Shown here: positions 5,678 through 7,956 of the stretch, in pieces
How positions within the stretch are numbered: the first letter of the stretch is position 1
Layout: each line of letters opens with the position of its first letter
Made by a program: the position numbers and the translations under genes
Assembly (NCBI GenBank): GCA_022508725.1
Contig: JAFLUR010000097.1
Coordinates: 1-7,956, forward strand
Reading direction: 5' to 3'
Length of the DNA stretch: 7,956 bases
Source: Oscillospiraceae bacterium
GTDB taxonomy: Bacteria > Bacillota > Clostridia > UBA1381
Notes under the pieces: model-generated
The model's database searches: none
The model's input: the letters and a program-made list of their open reading frames with translations, nothing else
Told to the model about the DNA's origin: nothing

Positions 5678-5697
5678 TCAGCAAAAGGAGGCATACA

Positions 5698-6579
5698 ATG
5701 CGTCACGCTGTTATTGACGTCGGTTCAAATACCATAAGAACGGTCATACATGAAATAAACGGTAAAGACCATACGGTCGTACATAACGCAAGTGATTTTG
5801 CGGGAATAATAGGCTATATAAAGGACGGGCGCATGAGTGCCGAGGGAATGGAGGTACTTGCCGAAAGCTTATCCGGCACGGCGGATATATGCAAAGAACA
5901 TAAATGCGATAATATCCATTGCTTTGCGACCGCGTCGCTCAGAGATATTTCCAACAGCGGCGAGGTGCTCGAAAGGGTGCGTATCCGCAGCGGTATCGAT
6001 GTGAAGATAATATCGGGCAGCGATGAGGTAATGTACGATCTTGCGGGGCTTATGTCCGCGGTCGAGGCGGAAAGCGGAACCGGACTCGATCTCGGCGGGG
6101 GCAGCTGTCAGCTGTTTACGTTTGAGAATAAATCCTTGAGGTGCAGCATATCCCTGCCGACAGGCTCACTCAGAATGTATGACGAATTTGCCGGCACGGA
6201 GGATGCGGAGGATAAAATATCGGAGTATGTGCGAAATCTTTTATCAAAGCACCGGGAATTTCTCGGGGTTGCGGAAAACAAGGAAATTTACGCGATAGGC
6301 GGAACGGCGAGGATAGCCGCAAAGGTGTGCGATGAGGTAAAGTCCCGCGAATGCGGCGGGTTTATAAGCGCGGATGATATTGAAATGCTGCTTTGCGCGG
6401 GTATGAGAACGCGGATAAAGGAGATAATAAACCAAATATGTCCCGAAAGAAAGGACAGTCTGTTTTCCGGATGCGCCGTTCTGAGAGCGATCTGCTTATG
6501 CACGGGCGCGGCGGGAATAAGAATCGTCCGCGCGGGTGTAAGAGAGGGATTTTTGTATTCCGAGCTGCTGAAAAAATAA
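5698..6579 (+). CDS. Ppx/GppA-family phosphatase, short form
   Basis: An ASKHA-fold hydrolase of the exopolyphosphatase / guanosine pentaphosphatase family, which acts on polyphosphate or pppGpp in the cytoplasm; the substrate cannot be told here. In the 293-residue product the phosphate-1 motif is DVGSNT (7-12), then FATASLRD (76-83), ISGSDE (105-110, with E110 a candidate for the general base), DLGGGSCQL (131-139), AIGGTAR (199-205) and the family end AGVREGFLYSEL (279-290). It lacks the long C-terminal helical/HD region of E. coli Ppx (about 500 residues), like other roughly 300-residue homologues. The family usually has GGGS-[ST]-E; here Q138 replaces the Glu. AAAAGGAGG (5683-5691) is six bases from the ATG. 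The flavoprotein gene follows after 49 bp without a terminator, so the two may be co-transcribed. Confidence 0.9.
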   Translation: MRHAVIDVGSNTIRTVIHEINGKDHTVVHNASDFAGIIGYIKDGRMSAEGMEVLAESLSGTADICKEHKCDNIHCFATASLRDISNSGEVLERVRIRSGIDVKIISGSDEVMYDLAGLMSAVEAESGTGLDLGGGSCQLFTFENKSLRCSISLPTGSLRMYDEFAGTEDAEDKISEYVRNLLSKHREFLGVAENKEIYAIGGTARIAAKVCDEVKSRECGGFISADDIEMLLCAGMRTRIKEIINQICPERKDSLFSGCAVLRAICLCTGAAGIRIVRAGVREGFLYSELLKK

Positions 6580-6628
6580 ACGGCGGAATGTTTTTGATAT
6601 TTGTTAAACTGAAGGGGGCATAAGTAAT

Positions 6629-7534
6629 ATGTATGACGTTATTATTATAGGCGGCGGGCCGGGCGGAATGACGGCGGCAATATACAGCGCGAGAGCCGGA
6701 CTGAAAACGCTTATGCTTGAAAAACTGGGATTGGGCGGACAGGCGGCGCTTACGTTTGAGATAGACAATTATCCGGGCTTTCCCGACACGATATCCGGAA
6801 TGGAATTATCCGCGAAATTCAAGATGCAGGTGATACGTTTCGGCGCGGAAATAAAGATGGAACACGTTAAAAGCATTGAGGTAAATCCGGACGGCACCAA
6901 AACCGTGTTTACCCGCAAAGGTCAATACAGCACAAAAAAGCTTATTCTTTCGCTCGGCACAAAGCCGAAAAAGCTGGAAACCGACGGTGAGGACAGGCTT
7001 TCCGGAGCGGGAGTATCGTATTGTGCGACCTGTGACGGCGCGCTTTTTAAGGGTCAGAAAACCATGGTGGTGGGAGGCGGCGACACCGCGTTTACGGATG
7101 CGGTATATCTTTCCAAATACTCGACGGAGGTCACTCTCGTGCATCGCAGCGACAGCTTCAGAGCAAACCGTCTGCTTGTGGAAAGAGTGAGGGAAAATCC
7201 GAAGGTCCGGATCGTTACCGACAGTGTTGTAAAGAAGATTATCGGCGACTCTTGCGTAAAGGGCGTTGAAATATTCAGCAAGGTATCGGGAGAAAGCAGT
7301 ATGATCGATACCGCCGCTTTATTTGTGGCGATCGGCACACAGCCGCAGACCGAGCTTGTCAGGGAGCTGGTAAAGCTCGACAGAAACGGGTTTGTTTTGA
7401 CCGATGAGCATATGATGACGAATATCGACGGTATATATGCGGTGGGGGATATGCGCGTGACGCCTCTCAGGCAGATCATTACCGCGGCGGCGGACGGCGC
7501 GGTCGCGGCAGCTCATGCGGCGCTTAACGTATGA
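6629..7534 (+). CDS. trxB: Thioredoxin reductase-like FAD/dithiol oxidoreductase
   Basis: The 301-residue product has the low-molecular-weight thioredoxin reductase layout: N-terminal FAD-binding GGGPGGMTAAIYSARAG (8-24), GLGGQAALTFEIDNYPGFPD (34-53), the redox pair C132-ATC-C135 in YCATCDGALF, a second Rossmann motif VVGGGDTA (147-154), and the FAD-binding YAVGDMR (270-276) followed by PLRQIITAAADGAVAA. Such enzymes pass electrons through FAD and the dithiol to thioredoxin in the cytoplasm. The usual NADPH 2'-phosphate motif HRRxxFRA reads HRSDSFRA (172-179), so one arginine is missing and donor preference may differ. No thioredoxin gene is adjacent. The ATG at 6629 follows GAAGGGGG (6611-6618) by ten bases. 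It is likely in an operon with the phosphatase gene. Confidence 0.9.
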   Translation: MYDVIIIGGGPGGMTAAIYSARAGLKTLMLEKLGLGGQAALTFEIDNYPGFPDTISGMELSAKFKMQVIRFGAEIKMEHVKSIEVNPDGTKTVFTRKGQYSTKKLILSLGTKPKKLETDGEDRLSGAGVSYCATCDGALFKGQKTMVVGGGDTAFTDAVYLSKYSTEVTLVHRSDSFRANRLLVERVRENPKVRIVTDSVVKKIIGDSCVKGVEIFSKVSGESSMIDTAALFVAIGTQPQTELVRELVKLDRNGFVLTDEHMMTNIDGIYAVGDMRVTPLRQIITAAADGAVAAAHAALNV

Positions 7535-7540
7535 CGGATT

Positions 7541-7581
7541 TTTTTTCCGCGGGGCGTGAGTTTTACGCTCTGCGGAAAAAA
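7541..7581 (+). terminator. Strong hairpin at the end of the trxB unit, reversed U/A polarity
   Basis: TTTTTTCCGCGGGGCGT (7541-7557) pairs with ACGCTCTGCGGAAAAAA (7565-7581), 17 positions with two G-U pairs on the + strand and a seven-base loop. It lies 6 bp after the trxB stop. The U-run is in the 5' arm and the A-run in the 3' arm, opposite to a standard intrinsic terminator, and the bases after it are A-rich. It may mark a 3' end or protect the mRNA, but termination is not assured. Confidence 0.5.
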
Positions 7582-7603
7582 TTAAAAAAAATCGGAAAAA
7601 TAC

Positions 7604-7632
7604 TTGACAATATATGCTTACTGTGTTATACT
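7604..7632 (+). promoter_or_regulatory. Consensus promoter of the tRNA-Glu gene
   Basis: TTGACA (7604-7609) and TATACT (7627-7632) are 17 bp apart, with an extended -10 (TGTTATACT). Transcription would start near 7639, giving a short leader before the tRNA at 7652. This is the best promoter match in the window. Confidence 0.92.
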
Positions 7633-7651
7633 TATTAAGTAGTTTTGATGA

Positions 7652-7726
7652 GGCCCGTTGGTCAAGCGGTTAAGACTCCGCCCTCTCACGGCGGCGACAA
7701 GGGTTCGATTCCCTTACGGGTCACCA
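7652..7726 (+). tRNA. tRNA-Glu (anticodon CTC), CCA encoded
   Basis: Acceptor arms GGCCCGT (7652-7658) and ACGGGTC (7716-7722) pair fully with one G-U; the discriminator base is A, and CCA (7724-7726) is encoded. The anticodon stem CCGCC (7678-7682) / GGCGG (7690-7694) holds the loop CTCTCAC with anticodon CTC at 7685-7687, reading GAG. The T arm has GGGTTCGATTCCC (7701-7713). It stands alone between its own promoter and terminator. Many bacteria read both Glu codons with a single TTC tRNA, so this is probably the accessory isoacceptor. Confidence 0.96.
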
Positions 7727-7733
7727 TAAAAAA

Positions 7734-7771
7734 ACGCCGGAGAAATCGTTTGTATTCTCCGGTGTTTTTTT
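7734..7771 (+). terminator. Intrinsic terminator of the tRNA-Glu gene
   Basis: ACGCCGGAGAA (7734-7744) pairs with TTCTCCGGTGT (7755-7765) around a ten-base loop, eleven positions with one G-U. Seven T follow the stem region (7765-7771), and an A-run precedes it, so it could also act on the opposite strand. Confidence 0.92.
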
Positions 7772-7864
7772 GGATTTTTTGTATAATTTCACGGTTTGGG
7801 CAAAAAGTAAAATGAAGAAAATCGGCTCGGATGAACAAACATAAAAAAATTACGGAAAGAAGAG

Positions 7865-7956
7865 ATGGTTTTGAAAAAACTGTTATTGCTCGGAGGTTCA
7901 CGCTATATTCTTCCGGTAATGGAAGCGGCGCGCAACATCGGATGCCATGTGATCAC
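7865..7956 (+). CDS. Probable ATP-grasp protein, N-terminal fragment (runs off window)
   Basis: Thirty codons are visible: MVLKKLLLLGGSRYILPVME followed by AARNIGCHVI. A hydrophobic strand, then a GGS turn and a helix, is the Rossmann-like pre-ATP-grasp start seen in clostridial carbamoyl-phosphate-synthase-like or PurK/biotin-carboxylase-like ligases. The catalytic ATP-grasp region would lie downstream, so the assignment is inference. The start may be the ATG at 7865 (GGAAAG at 7855-7860 upstream) or the in-frame TTG at 7871, which would give the more typical MKKLLLLGGSR start with GAAGAG as its site. A TATAAT at 7782-7787 could be its -10, but no -35 is placed at the right distance. The gap from the tRNA terminator (7772-7864) holds nothing else convincing. 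Confidence 0.65.
   Translation, partial: MVLKKLLLLGGSRYILPVMEAARNIGCHVI

Noticed and set aside
7812..7844. Ten-codon ORF (MKKIGSDEQT) after the tRNA terminator
   Set aside because: No Shine-Dalgarno sequence and too short for any other support.
7686..7901. - strand ORF ending in VTRKGIEPLSPP
   Set aside because: Its C-terminal residues are a translation of the tRNA-Glu gene, a well-known false ORF, and it crosses the tRNA terminator.

Overview
The window reads as a chromosomal segment from an anaerobic, low-to-moderate GC Firmicute of the class Clostridia (probably an Oscillospiraceae/Ruminococcaceae-like lineage; this is inference). The grounds are strong AGGAGG-type ribosome binding sites, heavy use of ATA isoleucine codons, a Bacillus/Clostridium-type RicT (PSP1) protein, a clostridial 2[4Fe-4S] ferredoxin, a short-form HisG paired with HisZ, and intrinsic terminators. 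All convincing genes lie on the + strand.

Layout. Bases 1-128 hold the right part of a non-coding, palindrome-bounded repeat element with two 39-bp hairpin units. Bases 196-648 encode a small two-helix membrane protein of unknown function, and 723-1595 encode RicT. A separate transcription unit follows: a promoter inside the 3' end of ricT, a structured leader with a possible 15-codon mini-ORF, a 56-residue ferredoxin (1744-1914) and a strong terminator (1924-1962). Next comes a long leader hairpin (1997-2048) and a compact histidine block, hisZ-hisG-hisA-hisIE (2104-5527). These encode the first enzyme with its regulatory subunit, the bifunctional HisI/HisE enzyme (steps 2 and 3) and HisA (step 4). 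hisD, hisC, hisB, hisH and hisF are absent here. The HisZ protein carries an unusual C-terminal tail packed with Cys and His.

A second copy of the repeat element (5531-5677) fills the gap after hisIE in the opposite orientation. A short Ppx/GppA-family phosphatase (5698-6579) and a thioredoxin reductase-like flavoprotein (6629-7534) follow as a likely pair. A hairpin with reversed U/A polarity closes that unit. A tRNA-Glu(CTC) with its own consensus promoter and terminator comes next, and the window ends in the first 30 codons of a probable ATP-grasp protein.

The two most interesting items are (i) the repeat element, seen in two inverted copies with imperfect terminal inverted repeats and one or more internal stem-loop units whose stem appears to covary, and (ii) the Cys/His-rich tail on HisZ. 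No defence system, prophage or transposase gene is visible. The rest is ordinary housekeeping content.
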